Source of the DNA: Litsea cubeba
Lineage: Eukaryota > Streptophyta > Magnoliopsida > Laurales > Lauraceae
DNA length: 64,000 nt
Assembly: GCA_012931725.1 (NCBI GenBank)
Contig: CM022949.1
Coordinates: 66,916,132 to 66,980,131 of the forward strand
Direction: 5' to 3'
The number at the start of each line of letters is the position of its first letter. The stretch's first letter is position 1. The notes below the pieces were generated by a model that was not told the DNA's origin, did no database searches, and was given only the letters and a program-made list of their open reading frames with translations. The translations under genes were made by a program, and so were the position numbers. Positions 11,539 through 23,058 of the stretch are shown here, in pieces.

Positions 11539-11553
11539 GGCTCTGATACCAAT
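11539..11553 (-). other. SIRE-na primer-binding site (initiator tRNA-Met type)
   Basis: The plus strand GCTCTGATACCAAT is the complement of ATTGGTATCAGAGC, the standard copia PBS complementary to the 3' end of tRNA-iMet. It abuts the 5' LTR. Confidence 0.92.
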
Positions 11554-13331
11554 TGAAAGTCCTGGATCCTAACCCTAGAGGGGGGGGGGGGGGGGGGGGT
11601 GAATAGGGTGATCTACAATTAATGGCCAATTTTAATTCCTTTTCAATTCTCCTTTAACTAGTGATGATTATGTGAGAAAGTGCGGAAGATAAACTAATCA
11701 ATCACCACAAGTAGTTCACCATTGCACAATGATTTATAGTGGTTCGGCCTGAATGCCTACATCCACTACCGGCTTGTGCTCAACACCCCACCGGATTTCC
11801 ACTATTTATGCTTTTGCAATAGGCTAAGCAATAACCTTTACAAAGTTGTTTTTCTAGGATAAACAACAACCTTTACACTATGCTTTTCTTAGGCTAAGCA
11901 ATAACCTGTACAACAGTCTTCTTTCTCAAGAAAGTGTCTACACACTAGGAGAGAAATAGATTAAGCTCTGATTGGGTGCCTCTTAATTAGGCAAATATGA
12001 AAGTGAAAATAAACTCACACAACACAATGAATGCTCATGATATGTGTGTGTGGAAACTTCAATCAAGTTTAAAACATAAGCTCAATTAATATATGCTTAA
12101 TATATTTGAAGGTTTAAAGCACTCAAATATATGATTGAAGTCAATATGCAAATCACATGTATAAAAGTTAACTTGATGATGATATGAAACTCAAAATCTC
12201 ACAAATTGTATGAACCTAAATATTTCTAAACATGTGATGCATATTCTATGTTGTTTTTAAAGCAAGGTTTAACTAAAGTTTAAATGAATGAAAACAACAA
12301 AGAAAGATTCAAACAAGTTAATGTATCATGTTGTAAAGAAATCAAAGATTTTGGCTAAGCATGATTAAGAAAGTTTAAAACAAAACTTGGTTTGAAATCA
12401 AGTGTTGAAATCCAAAACATGTGAATCAAAGATTAAATGGGAAATGGATTCCACATAACATAGTTAGCATGCTTGAAAACATTTTCCAAAAGTTTATACC
12501 AAAGCATGATACATATGAACAAGGAAATTAAAGCTTACTAGAATTTAAATTCTTGAAATCAAGCTTTAGCTTTTCCTTTGGACCAAACAAGCTTCCTTAG
12601 TTCATTCCCTTTGCTTGGGCATCAAAAACACCAAAAATGGCCTCTATTCCCGTCACCTTTTATCTTGGAATGAACTTGCTTTTTATAGAAAAAGTGGTCC
12701 AACGGATGCCTGTCGGTCAACCGATAACTAGCCGTCGGTTGACCGATGGCTCAACGGTCATATGCAACGGTCATATTTTTTACAGTTCTCCTGACCCTTT
12801 TGCATTCGTCAGTTGACCGTCCTTCATCGGTTGACCGATGCGGAACCAATAGCCGAGCCGATAGCACAATAATCATGGAAAAAGGTGCCGTCTGATTTTG
12901 GAACCGACGAGTCTCGGTCTGAGATTTCATGCACTATCGGTGGACCGATGGGAACCGATAGGCTGACCGATGGGAACCGATGGAGTCATCGGTTAACCTT
13001 GGTTCACTTCTGGGTTGCCCGATGGGGACCGATGACTTGACCGACAGACTGGTCAGGTCAATTTTCTGAACATCTGAATTTTTGAAAAATGAACCTTTGG
13101 AAATCATTTAAAAACTCAGATTTGAAGGGTGTCTTTATGCATTGTTTCATCAAGAAAAACATGATTAAAATCAAGGTTCAAATCAACCAAAAAGGAGTTT
13201 AAATCAAAACATGAGTAGGTTGAGTTAAAAGATGATTTTCAAGAAGAAACATGTGAAATGAAAATGAACCTAATGAGATGATTATTATGCAAATGCAAGA
13301 CATCAAATTGAAAACAACTTAGGGTCTAACA
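11554..13331 (-). repeat. SIRE-na 5' LTR
   Basis: Counterpart of 5465-7237 with about 24 differences, including a 20-G run (11580-11599) against 13 G in the other copy. Minus-strand TATA at 12680-12687. It ends TCTAACA and is followed by TSD GTCAA (13332-13336). Confidence 0.93.
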
Positions 13332-15424
13332 GTCAACGCGGTCTTGCTCTTGTTCTAGAGCGAGACGCTGCAAGATCCTTGTGTATTCTTCAAGATTAGG
13401 CATGGGAGCCAAATCTTCTTCTTCATCAGCTCTTTGTGGCTCAACATAGTTGATTTCCACTGGAGCAATGACGGGTACTGGGTCAGCAGCATTTTCTTAT
13501 ACAGCCTCTTGGTCTTCTTCATCATCAGACCAAGATCCTTGCGGCTGTAGTGGGTTATACCAGATTACTGGCATAAGATGAGTCTCAGGAACCCATTCTT
13601 CATTGGAGAGATATTCTCCTATTTCAAGGGACTCCTCCCACTCGTGGGTGTAGTTGGATTCGAATCCATCATCGGTGTCGCTGGACTCGTATCCATCAAT
13701 GGAGAATCCAACTACTGAATTGCAAGAGTATGATGCCCCCTGCATGGCTTCTTTGAGTTGAGGTGGCATGAAATCACTGAGAGTGAATTTTCTTACCCGC
13801 TTTGAAGTCTCTGGAAGGGACGTTTTTGTTGCCTCCAGTGAAGCGGTAGAGGAAGCCTCTGCCTTTTCTTGGACTTCTTGTTTTGGCTGGGTCTTCTCCT
13901 GCTGTTTGAGCTTGAGGAGATGTTTCCTAGCCTACCTTCGCTATTGAGCTGTAGGCTTTGTTTTCACGACCTCCCAATTTTCATCTTCTAGGAGATCGGG
14001 ATGTACCCATATGGGTTGTCCGTCTGGTGTCGGGTAAGGAACCAGTTCCTTGGACGCTTGGATTGAGTTTATCACCTTGAAGGAAGTAGTGATCTTCTTC
14101 TTCGGTGATTTTGATGTTTGTCCACATGTCACCATGTTGACGGAGGCAGACCCACAGTTTTGTCAAAGGTGATGACTCCATTTTTCCACATCTCGTTTAT
14201 TTTCTCCCTCACAACAAAGCATTGATTGAGAGGATACGAGATCCTCTGGTGGTATGGACAGTACCGAGGATCATTGGTTTTACCAACATCACCCGATCTT
14301 TTGGGTTCAGGCAAGGTGAGCTTGCCGTTCGCCACAAGAGCCCCGAAGATTTCATCAACATCTTCATCGAACGGGTATTTCTTTTCTACTCGCTCTTTGA
14401 AGGCATCAGAGAGTTCGAGTCTCTTGCCAGCAGCTTTGTTTTTAGCTTTCTTTGGTGGCTGAGGAGCTGACTTGGTCTGCACATTGAGGACCTCTTTCTT
14501 CTTTGGTTTAGAGGTTGCAATGGCGGTTGGCTCTTTTCTTGATGATTTCTAACTGTTGAGTCTTTAATCACCGTTTCAGCTTCCATGGAAGCTTCTAGGA
14601 GTTCTCCCAGGTTCTTTGATTTGTTGCCGATGATCATGGTGCGGATTCTAGCTCTGATGTTGTTTCGGCAGATGTCGACTAGCGACGCTTGTGGTAATAC
14701 ATCAGAGCATTTGTATGCCATTGCTTTCCACTTGTGAATGAAGTCATATGTTGATTCATTCTCCCCCTGTTTTAGGCTGCACAGCTGAGCCATAGTAGCG
14801 GGATGATCCTCACCTTTGAAGTGAGTCAGGAAGCGTGTCTCTAGCTTGGCCCAATTTTGGACGGAGTCCTCCGGCAAAGTGGAGTACCAATCAAAGGCCG
14901 TACCTTTTAGGGTACTTGCAAAGCGGCGGATCTTGAGTGCATCTTGATCCGCGATAGCTCCCGTCAAGATCTTGAAGTGGATGACGTGCTGTCTATCTTA
15001 TCCTTTCCCCGTATATGTTTGGAGAGTAGGATGCTTGAATTTTGTAGGGAACGGGACCGATTCCATCCATAAGGGATATGGTGGCTTGATCCCGTGCTCC
15101 TTGAGTATATCCTCTTCTTTTGCTTTTGCGGGGATACTGTCTACGTCCTTTTTTGTAAGGGCGCGTGACTCATTTTCTTCTCCATTTACCTCATCGTCTT
15201 GATGATTCGGAGGAGGTTCATTGTTCGCCTGATTTTGGAAGGTGAGGAGAAGGTTTTCCATCAGAGTTTCACTCCTCTGTTGGCCTTCATCTTGAGGTGG
15301 ATTGCGGGGTGGTGGCTCAGAATTTGTAGACAGGACGTTCATCCTTCGGGATTTAAATGAAGAAACTGTCCTGGTGACTGAGCTGGGGCTCATTCTTTTT
15401 TATGAAGAGCTTGAGGAAGGATCA
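13332..15424 (-). pseudogene. Tat-A gag (second half of Tat-A)
   Basis: Minus-strand Gag in at least five frame pieces. 14998-15393 is the Ser/Pro-rich N-terminal part. 14386-14967 is the retrotransposon Gag capsid domain (GTAFDWYSTLPEDS, FLTHFKGEDHPATMAQL, CRNNIRARIR). 14129-14482 has a zinc-finger-like CPYHQ...C segment. 13941-14135 and 13497-13769 are the acidic C-terminal region. Every piece aligns with Tat-D 57240-59340. Stops and frameshifts make it non-functional. It is cut by Copia-1 at 15424; the 5' LTR, leader and ORF1 of Tat-A are not in the window. Confidence 0.85.
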
Positions 15425-17443
15425 TGTTGGGATTGGTGTATGCCCTAAAGCCCACTAGCTGCACTCTCATTTTTTGTTACTGGATATTTACTGTTTATTT
15501 AATGGAATGACTCTTTTCTGCTTAAACATGTATATATGTATGGCTGTGTAAGGCCCATTGTTTATAGTAAATGAATTAGGTGTGTAGTGTCTACACACAG
15601 ATAGGTCTAATTCATGGACACTGGAAACAACATATTTGTTCATAACTGAGAGATGGAGCTGGGCACTTCATCTTGGTATAAGTTATAGTGAGAGACTCTC
15701 ATGTATTCAGGGTGACTTACCTAAGTCATGGGAGGACTTTCCCGGATTAACTCATTAGTGCATATGCAATGCATTGAACAGGACCATGGTAGGTGTGATC
15801 TCTAAAATAGTACAATCACTGAGAGAGATCAAGTCACCTCATGCTACTGAGTGACCAGTGCTCTTAATCTTGAGCATTTGTGGATGAACTGACGAAGTCA
15901 AGTTCTTGTGCTTTAATTCACTGTGGGTGAGATTCTTTTCATGGGTCAACAGCTCTGTGTTTTAGGTACTGGGACTTGATCAGTTGGGACGTGCAGATGC
16001 AATAAAGAATCTATGCCATCTGATGATGGAATGATCATCCCCTTAGAATTATCCGATTAATCATCAAAATCTAAGATCTTAGTATATAGATGTTCCATAT
16101 GGATATTAAACTTATGGGTCGCTCCCTGGACCAAGAGAATGATATCCGGATGATGATTAAGTTAAGGATATGAAGTTCTAAGGTTTAGATGTAATCGAGA
16201 AGGTTGATAGTACATATGATAACCTGACTCGATTATGGATGTTACATAGAGGGGCATTCAGGTCATTACACTTAGTAGGTCGAAGACAACTGTCATTTTC
16301 TGACGAGCTTATTATATTATATATTTGTCCCTGGAGTTCAACCATAACTCTTTAGTGGAATGTGTTATGGTTAAAATGGTCTTAATGTTGCTATGGGTTT
16401 AGCATGGACATTTTGGTCATTTTGGGAGCCAAGGGCAAATATGTCTTTTGGTCCCTTCTCTAGTCACTTTCAAAGATTGGCATGGTTTCCTAAAATGTTT
16501 AGATGACATATGGTTGAATTATTTTAGTGGAAAAATAATTTTGAGTATAAATTCAAATAGGCCTTTGATGGCATACATACATTTAATTCTAGATAAATTA
16601 TTTGTGGGCCATGGTGTGCATTAGTATGTGGGACGTCCATAATGGGATTTCCATGGGTAAGGTTTCTAATTTTGAGTAGGTCTCTCTACTTGGAAGATTG
16701 GACTCCTCTTCGGATTAGTATTCCTATTAGAAAGTTTCCTTTTTTAATTAGAAACTTAAATTAGTAAGTGTTGTGCAACTAGGATTACTAATTGCTAAAG
16801 TTTGTGGGAAGTTCTTTTAGTTTCCTTTTCTAATTGGAGTGTTTCTAAAAAGAAATAAATCTTTAGATTATACTTTCCTTTTAGGAAATCTATGAGAATT
16901 AGAAGAGATAACTTTTTAGGAAATGATTCCCAAAGTTTCTATAAAAAGGAAACACCTCCCCCCCTTGGATGTCCAACACTAAGAAGCATAATATTCCACA
17001 CGTCCAGCCCCCTTTGTTCTTCTTTGAAGATAGTTCAAGGTCTGAGAATTTTTCCATAGAAAATAGTTCTCAAAACCCATCTACAAACCTAGATTAAGAT
17101 CCCACCATCTTAGCCAATCAGATTTGGAAGTGAGATAGAGAAGAAGATCAAAGGCAATTCTACTGCAGAAAATTCCAGCAAGTTGTTTGGTAATTGCAAG
17201 TCTGAGTTTAGCCCTTTGGATCTATTTTTCCAGAGATTTGAAATCTACAAATCTTCAAGGTAATAGCTTCTTGAATCTCCTTTAATTATACACTTGTTGG
17301 TCATGAATTCATGGAGTTCTTTTGCGATCACTATGGCTGATTTATGCTGCCCAAATCAGATTTTTTTAAAATCTGTCATGTTACAAATCAGCCATGAACG
17401 TCTTCTCCTAGTGATGTTCAGATCTGAATCGCAGTTTCTTTCA
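15425..17443 (+). repeat. Copia-1 5' LTR
   Basis: Runs from TGTTGGGATTGG to TTTCTTTCA, about 2.0 kb. Its first 275 bp recur at 30456-30730 almost unchanged, which proves it is an LTR. A TATA-like CTATAAAAAGG lies near 16939. It is non-coding; the short frames inside it are not genes. Confidence 0.93.
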
Positions 17444-17444
17444 G

Positions 17445-17456
17445 TGGTATCAGAGC
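17445..17456 (+). other. Copia-1 primer-binding site
   Basis: TGGTATCAGAGC, complementary to the 3' end of initiator tRNA-Met, starts one base after the LTR. Confidence 0.93.
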
Positions 17457-19188
17457 CACTCCATGTGAAATCATGATCCCATGTTGTGTTTAATTAATCC
17501 TAGATTGATTATGGGCATGGTGGCACCCTACTAAAGTTATATTAAGATGCATGTTGTGTGCAAGTTTCATTAACAATGCTGGAATTTATTTTTTAGATTT
17601 GTTTGCACATAGTGGTTTGCATGCACTAACCTCTTTATTTGCAGCCTTATAATGCATCCTTGATGGTTCGCATGATTGTTATGTGAGTTTGGATGTTTTT
17701 TCTTCAGTTGGAAAGTGTACGATTGCGCGTTTAGCAATCATAGGAAGTTGTAATTCTTTCTTTACGTTTATTCCAACTAGTCTTGATGTAAGCTTTCTTA
17801 AAAAGTATAGGTATCTCCAATGTATTTTGGGGTTTTGTTTTTTATGGGTTTGCTTGTATAAATTTAATTTATTGGAACAAGCAAGAACAAGAAAGTTTCA
17901 AGCAAGGTTGCAAGTAACCGGATTCCTTAGTGGTGGTGGAGACAAGACTTCTTGGTGCAAGATGAGATCTATTTTTGATGTCCTAGTTCGATAAGGATTA
18001 GAAGTCCGAAGAGCAGGGAGCCAGCAAGGATTGCATACTTTTATTCGCTCTTATATATGGAATGCATGGATGAATGCTTTATATAATTGCTCTAATTGTC
18101 ACCTAGAAACCTGGCCACCATTAGGTTCTAAAATTGGCATCTTTTTGTATTAGATTGTTTTTAGTTTGGCAAATTGTTTTAAACAGAACTTAGACCGGCA
18201 CCTTTTATTTTGTCTAAGGTTTAAAATTGGATAGGGTTTAGTTCATCTTGGTACCCTTGGTTTCCAAAAGAGGCTAAACTAAAATCTAATTAGATGCTAC
18301 CTATGAGTTTCCATAACCCAAGTTAGGTTTTTGATTCTTTAAAGGGATTTTCTCAAATGTTTTAAAGCAAAGGTTATTTATTTTTAAGACGACTTAAGTC
18401 ATTAAGTCATAAATTTAATTAACCAAGTTTGCTAGATTTAAAAGAGCTTTTGAGTAAACAATGTAAAGGTCAAATAGTATAAACCCTAGTGATAAATAAT
18501 CAAGTGGGAGTGGGGTTTTTGGAAAGACCCCACGGCCTTCCATTTTCGATTCATTTTATCTCATTAAGGTGTTAGTAGGAGCGGCCACCCCTTCGGTGGA
18601 GTTCTTTACTAAAGACCGCTTTGATGGGTTAATGGGTGAACTAATGTGAATATTCATAATGAGGTGTTAGTAGGAGCGGCCATCCCTTCGGTGGAGTTCT
18701 TTACTAAAGATCACTTCTATAGAATGTCAATGAAGTGTTGGTGGGAGCGGCCATCCCTTCGGTGGAGCTCTTTACTAAAGTTCACTTCTAGAACGGATAA
18801 AAGTCACTTCCCTTCGGAGGACTTAAGTCATATACATTCTGGGAAATTTCATAAGAGATGGTAAAACACTTGACATAAGACGGTAATGACCTCTCCCTAG
18901 AAGTTAAGGGTTATTTGTCATATGAGGCCAAACCAATCAGTGATTGGACTACCACTGGATATGTGTATCCAGATAGTGATAATCAAAATAAGCATACCTT
19001 AATTCAACGTGACTGTAGGCTCGGCCATCCCTTCGATCTATGAGGAGGTTGAAACACTGATACATTATGATTGAGGTTAAATAATGTAAAAAGTTTTGTG
19101 CTTTGTTTTTCCTTTTATAACAAGCACCATTTGCATATTACATATATACTGCCTGTCTAATTATAAACCGTTTCATATCCAGAGAGAG
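17457..19188 (+). other. Copia-1 untranslated leader with tandem repeats
   Basis: A 1.7-kb leader before gag without a convincing ORF. At 18568-18622, 18662-18716 and 18732-18789 a 55-58 bp unit (GGAGCGGCCATCCCTTCGG core) is repeated three times, with a fourth partial core near 19020. The unit is GC-rich and may fold as a short hairpin (GGCCATCCCTTCGGTGG). Confidence 0.75.
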
Positions 19189-19815
19189 ATGGGTAAAGAT
19201 TATTTTAGTCCGTTGATGTGCATTCTTCGTGAGAACAAACTAACTGGACCTAACGACGTAGATTGGAAGAGAAATCTTGACATAGTACTCACTGCTGAGG
19301 AGTACAAGTATGTCTTGCTGGAAACCTGTCCTGATATTGATGCTAATTCTACTGATGACCAGTTAGAGGCTGAGAGGAAATGGAAGAAAGCGAATAGCAT
19401 GGCTAAATGCTACATGCTTGCTTCCATGTCCAACGTGTTGCAAACACAGCACGAGCAAATGGACACAGCCTATGAAATCATGATGTCCTTGTCTGAGATG
19501 TTCGCAGACAAGAGCAGGCCAGCTAGGCAAGCTGCTATAAGGACTATCATGAATACTAGGATAGTTGAGGGAACACCTGTCAGAGAGCATATGCTCAAGC
19601 TGATGGATTGTTTCAATGTAGCTGAGATTCTAGGGGCTGAGATTGATGCAGAGAGTCAAACTGATATGATTCTCGAAACTCTGCCGGACTCTTTCAATCA
19701 GTTCAAGCTCAATTTCTATATGAGCAAGATGGACATGACTCTACCTGAGTTAATGAAAGAACTCCAGGCAGCGGAGGCCATCATGAAGCCCAAAGCCCAA
19801 GATCACTTTTTCTAG
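19189..19815 (+). pseudogene. Copia-1 gag (capsid part)
   Basis: A 208-residue frame from the ATG at 19189, chosen because a purine-rich leader precedes it and the family begins M-x-K/x-F-S-P-L. It shows the UBN2-type copia Gag fold: KLTGPNDVDWKRNLDIVL, YEIMMSLSEMF, LPDSFNQFKLNFYM. It is stopped by a TAG at 19813-19815. The frame then continues into a Lys-rich stretch and a zinc knuckle whose second Cys is Phe (CFKFGLKVHWKKDC), so RNA binding is probably lost. Gag would package the element's RNA. Confidence 0.8.
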
Positions 19816-20668
19816 TCTTCCTCTAAACTAAACCCGAAAGGGAAGAAGTTCAAGAAGAAGCAGAATAAGGGAAAAGGGCAGAAAAAGGACAATACTGGCA
19901 AAAAGAAGGACAAGGGTACAGATGGAAAGCCCAAAGGGAAATGCTTCAAATTTGGCCTCAAAGTTCATTGGAAGAAAGATTGTCCTAAGTTCCTGGCCTC
20001 AGTTAAGAAAGGTACATCTTTTTCATACTACACTGAAACTTGTCTGGTGGTTGATTCTACTGATTCATGGATAGTAGACTCAGGAGCCACTAATCATATC
20101 TGCAATTCGTTACGGGTGTTTCAGATAATGCAGAAGATTAAGAAAGGAGAGTTTGCCTTTAGAGTTGGAACTGGAGCTAAAGTTTGGGCAGTTGCAGTAG
20201 GAGTTGTTTCATTACATTTTTCATGTGATAGGATATTAGTTTTAAATAATGTTTTCTATGTTCCGGACATGAAGAAGAATTTAATTTCAGTTTCCAGACT
20301 CATTGAATTTATTTATACAGTTTCTTTCCAGTCTGGCGTTGATATCAGTAGAGATGGAAATATTATATGTTCCGGTAGAATGCATGACAACTAATTTTAT
20401 ATATATCCTATTGCTCCCACACTGCATACTGTACAACAAGAAAACTCAACTTCCCTTAAAAGGAAGGTATCTTCAATCAATGACACATATCTTTGGCACT
20501 TACGTTTGGGTCACATTAACCTAAAACGGATTCAGAGGTTGGTAGAAGATGGGCCTTTGAGCTCATTAGACTTCGAACCTTTTCCTCAGTGCGAATCTTG
20601 TCTCAAGGGAAAGATGACCAAAAGATCATTCTTTGGAAAGGGACTAAGGTCAAAGGAGTTGTTAGAAT
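19816..20668 (+). pseudogene. Copia-1 nucleocapsid remnant, protease and pre-integrase domain
   Basis: The protease signature WIVDSGATNHIC (catalytic D in DSG) is at about 20068-20103. The pre-integrase HHCC-like segment (LRLGHINLKRIQ...CESCLKGKMTKRSF) is at about 20505-20640. They are in different frames, with a stop near 20392. The frame runs ...SKELLEL directly into the Copia-2 insertion; the sequence resumes at 27997. Confidence 0.82.
20664..20668. repeat. Target-site duplication AGAAT (left)
   Basis: AGAAT directly precedes the Copia-2 5' LTR and recurs at 27992-27996 directly after its 3' LTR. Removing Copia-2 and one AGAAT restores the Copia-1 integrase reading frame across the site. 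Confidence 0.96.
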
Positions 20669-21729
20669 TGTTGGAATTTGAGATGCCTTGAAAAGTCTTA
20701 TGAAGCATTGAAGTGTTTAGTATCTCCAGTATCATTTTGTGTTGGAATTATTGTCAACACAATGTCACAAGTGTGGTGTTGATAGTGTGGTGTTGATAGA
20801 GCTTCAAAGAGAAAATAGAGCTGAAACAGTACAGGAAATCAGAATTCCTGAAGCAGTGTGGCCGGTCGACCGGGGACCCCACGCGGTCGACCGGGCAAGA
20901 GAAGTCTGCAGAAGACAGTCTCAGTTAGCTCCCAATTATTTGTTGCCACAGTGTGTCGCCGGTCGACCGAGGACCCCACGCAGTCGACCGAGCACGGGAA
21001 ACCAGAATTGCGCAGAAATAGAAGTTTTGCATGAAAATTCAGGAAACTTATGTATTTCGTTTGGGACTCTTTCTAAACGAATTCTAGCCTAATTTGAACA
21101 CTCTTTAGGGTTACCATAACCTATATAAAGGCTTGCTAAGTTCGTTTTCATAAAGAGAGAAGAGAAGAGAGAACAAAAGAGAGGGTTTTGGAGAGAAGAG
21201 TGATTGGAGAAGAAGGTGCTGCTGTGTGCTGTTGTGCTGCAAGTTTCTACAGCAAGTTGGACGAAAATATGCTCATGAATATGGTGATTCGTCCATAGAT
21301 AAGTGTCTCTTTTTTTATGCTTTAAATTTCAATTTGTAAGGGATTGAGAGAGAGAGATTGTAGAGGGGAAGGGCTGTAGAAAAGTTCTCTACTTTAATTC
21401 TGTAGAACATCAAGTTGGTGCTAGGTGTTAGGGGTTTGGTGATCCTATCTGTTGGTGCAGATAAATTGTAAAGGGGGTAGGTGCTTCCTAGATAGTTGGT
21501 GCTATCTGAAACTTAAGGGTTGGTGCTCTTTGTCTTGGTGCGACTAAATAGATTCAGACCTGTTCCGGATCGGTGTCCGGACAGTCTTTGAACCGTGGAC
21601 GTAGCCTTTTGGTGAACCACGTTAAATTTGGTGTCCTTGTGTGATTTGATTTGCTTTTGTTGTTAAATTGGACCTGTTTTTAAGGGATCACTGATTCACC
21701 CCCCCTCTCAGTGATCGCGATATCTAACA
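20669..21729 (+). repeat. Copia-2 5' LTR
   Basis: TGTTGGAATTTG...ATATCTAACA. TATA box TATATAAA at 21122-21129. Two pairs of GGTCGACC palindromes lie in U3 at 20862-20990. A 117-residue frame across U3 is present in both LTRs but reads through the palindromes and is not considered a gene. Confidence 0.96.
20862..20990. repeat. Two pairs of GGTCGACC palindromes in Copia-2 U3
   Basis: CCGGTCGACCGG (20862-20873) and CGGTCGACCG (20884-20893), then CGGTCGACCG (20960-20969) and CAGTCGACCG (20981-20990). Centre spacing is 21, 76 and 21 bp. They lie 130-260 bp upstream of the TATA box. The copy in the 3' LTR begins at 27123 and has two C-to-T changes in the first pair. Confidence 0.9.
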
Positions 21730-21731
21730 AT

Positions 21732-21745
21732 TGGTATCAGAGTGC
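21732..21745 (+). other. Copia-2 primer-binding site
   Basis: TGGTATCAGAGTGC follows the 5' LTR after two bases and matches the initiator tRNA-Met 3' end over at least 11 positions. Confidence 0.93.
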
Positions 21746-21798
21746 TAAGGCTCCCTTGATAAGCTTAACACGCTAAGGGTGATCTCTTGTCAAATCAC

Positions 21799-23058
21799 AT
21801 GGCATCCAATACAGGGAATATGAAAGCACCTTTGTTTGATGGTTCTAATTACTCCTTCTGGAAGATCAGAATGCAGGCTTTCATCAAATCACTTGGCTAT
21901 GATGTCTGGGAGATTGTCAGAGTCGGTTACAATACTGCCATGGTACCCACTGATGCTGCAACGAAGAAGTTAGCAGACAATGGCTCCAAGGCGCAGAATG
22001 CACTCTTTAGTGGCCTTGTGGACAGCGAGCTGGTCAAAGTAATTGCATGCAAAACAGCCAAGGAAATATGGGACAAGTTGAAAAGCATTCATGAAGGAGA
22101 TGAGAAGATCAAAGAAGCAAAATTGCAAACTCATCGCTCTCAATTCGAGTCTCTTCGCATGGAGGAAAGCGAGAATGTTGACTTGTATATGCAGCGAGTG
22201 AATGAAGTCACGAATGACATTCGTGGACTAGGGGAGGAGATTAAAGAACCAGTCATCGTAAAAAAGGTTCTAAGATCTCTTCTTCCCCGGTTTGATTCAA
22301 AAGTCTCAGCCATAGAAGAAGCCAAGGATCTGAATGAATTTACCATGGATGAGTTGCATGGTTCACTCACTGCCTATGAGATGTGCATAGGTAAGACGTC
22401 TTCATCTGATAGAGAAACGGCCTTCAAAGTTCAGAAAAAGGGAAAAGAGACTGCTGGTCATGATGCTGATACTGATGATGATGAGCTTGAGGCTCAATTA
22501 GTTAGAAAGCTGAAGAAAGGAAGCAATGGAAAGTACAAAGGGAAGCTACCCTTTAAATGCTTCGATTGTGGCGGTGTTGGTCACTTTGCTGCGAAGTGTC
22601 CGCTGAAAGAAAACAATGATGATGACTCTTATGTTGATAAGAGTAAATGGAAGAAAATTTTCAGAAAGAAGGGCAAAGCAAAAAGCTTCATCAGTCAATA
22701 TAATGACAGCACGTCTGAAACTTCAGACGATGATGAATCAGCCGAGGCAACTGAAGCTCTCTTCATGGTTACTGTTGAAGAAGAAGAGGAGCAAGAGCCG
22801 GAAGAGGAAGAGGAGGCTGAGGTCAATCTTGAAGAAGAACTCATTGCCGCACTTGAGGAGCTTAGCATGGAACGAAAAACAAGTAAGAAAAATCTGAAAC
22901 TTCTTCATGAATCTGAAAGTTCAGTTATTGCTTTGAAAACTCAAGTTGAAGAATATAAAAGAATGGTAGAAGTCCTAGAAATACAAATCCGTACCAAAAC
23001 TGAGGAAGTGGTGAAACTTGAGAATGAAATCCTTGGAGCAAGTACTGAAAATATATAA
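21799..23058 (+). CDS. Copia-2 Gag (419 aa to an in-frame TAA)
   Basis: Starts at ATG 21799. An N-terminal DUF4219/UBN2-type Gag domain (about 10-200) includes FDGSNYSFWKIRMQAFIKS and VDLYMQRVNEVTNDIRGLGE. A zinc knuckle CFDCGGVGHFAAKC is at about 255-268. An acidic stretch (about 305-360) and a coiled coil (about 360-415) follow. It would form the virus-like particle and bind RNA. A TAA at 23056-23058 ends it, but the next codon is ATG in the same frame and the coiled coil plus two more knuckles continue in the following ORF. The stop is therefore either a point mutation in a Gag-Pol polyprotein or a readthrough signal. Confidence 0.9.
   Translation: MASNTGNMKAPLFDGSNYSFWKIRMQAFIKSLGYDVWEIVRVGYNTAMVPTDAATKKLADNGSKAQNALFSGLVDSELVKVIACKTAKEIWDKLKSIHEGDEKIKEAKLQTHRSQFESLRMEESENVDLYMQRVNEVTNDIRGLGEEIKEPVIVKKVLRSLLPRFDSKVSAIEEAKDLNEFTMDELHGSLTAYEMCIGKTSSSDRETAFKVQKKGKETAGHDADTDDDELEAQLVRKLKKGSNGKYKGKLPFKCFDCGGVGHFAAKCPLKENNDDDSYVDKSKWKKIFRKKGKAKSFISQYNDSTSETSDDDESAEATEALFMVTVEEEEEQEPEEEEEAEVNLEEELIAALEELSMERKTSKKNLKLLHESESSVIALKTQVEEYKRMVEVLEIQIRTKTEEVVKLENEILGASTENI

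Larger units (their letters stand above)
5465..13331 (-). mobile_element. SIRE-na, complete non-autonomous LTR retrotransposon
   Basis: A 7.87-kb element with two LTRs (5465-7237 and 11554-13331) that differ at about two dozen positions (about 98.6 % identical), 5-bp TSD GTCAA, a PBS beside the right LTR and a polypurine tract beside the left LTR, so it is transcribed on the minus strand. The internal 4.3 kb encodes a coiled-coil/zinc-knuckle protein resembling the end of a SIRE-type Gag, a short tail, and a separate ORF with a plant-transposon domain. I find no protease, integrase, RT or RNase H. It would need enzymes in trans, plausibly from a SIRE-like relative of Copia-2. Confidence 0.9.
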
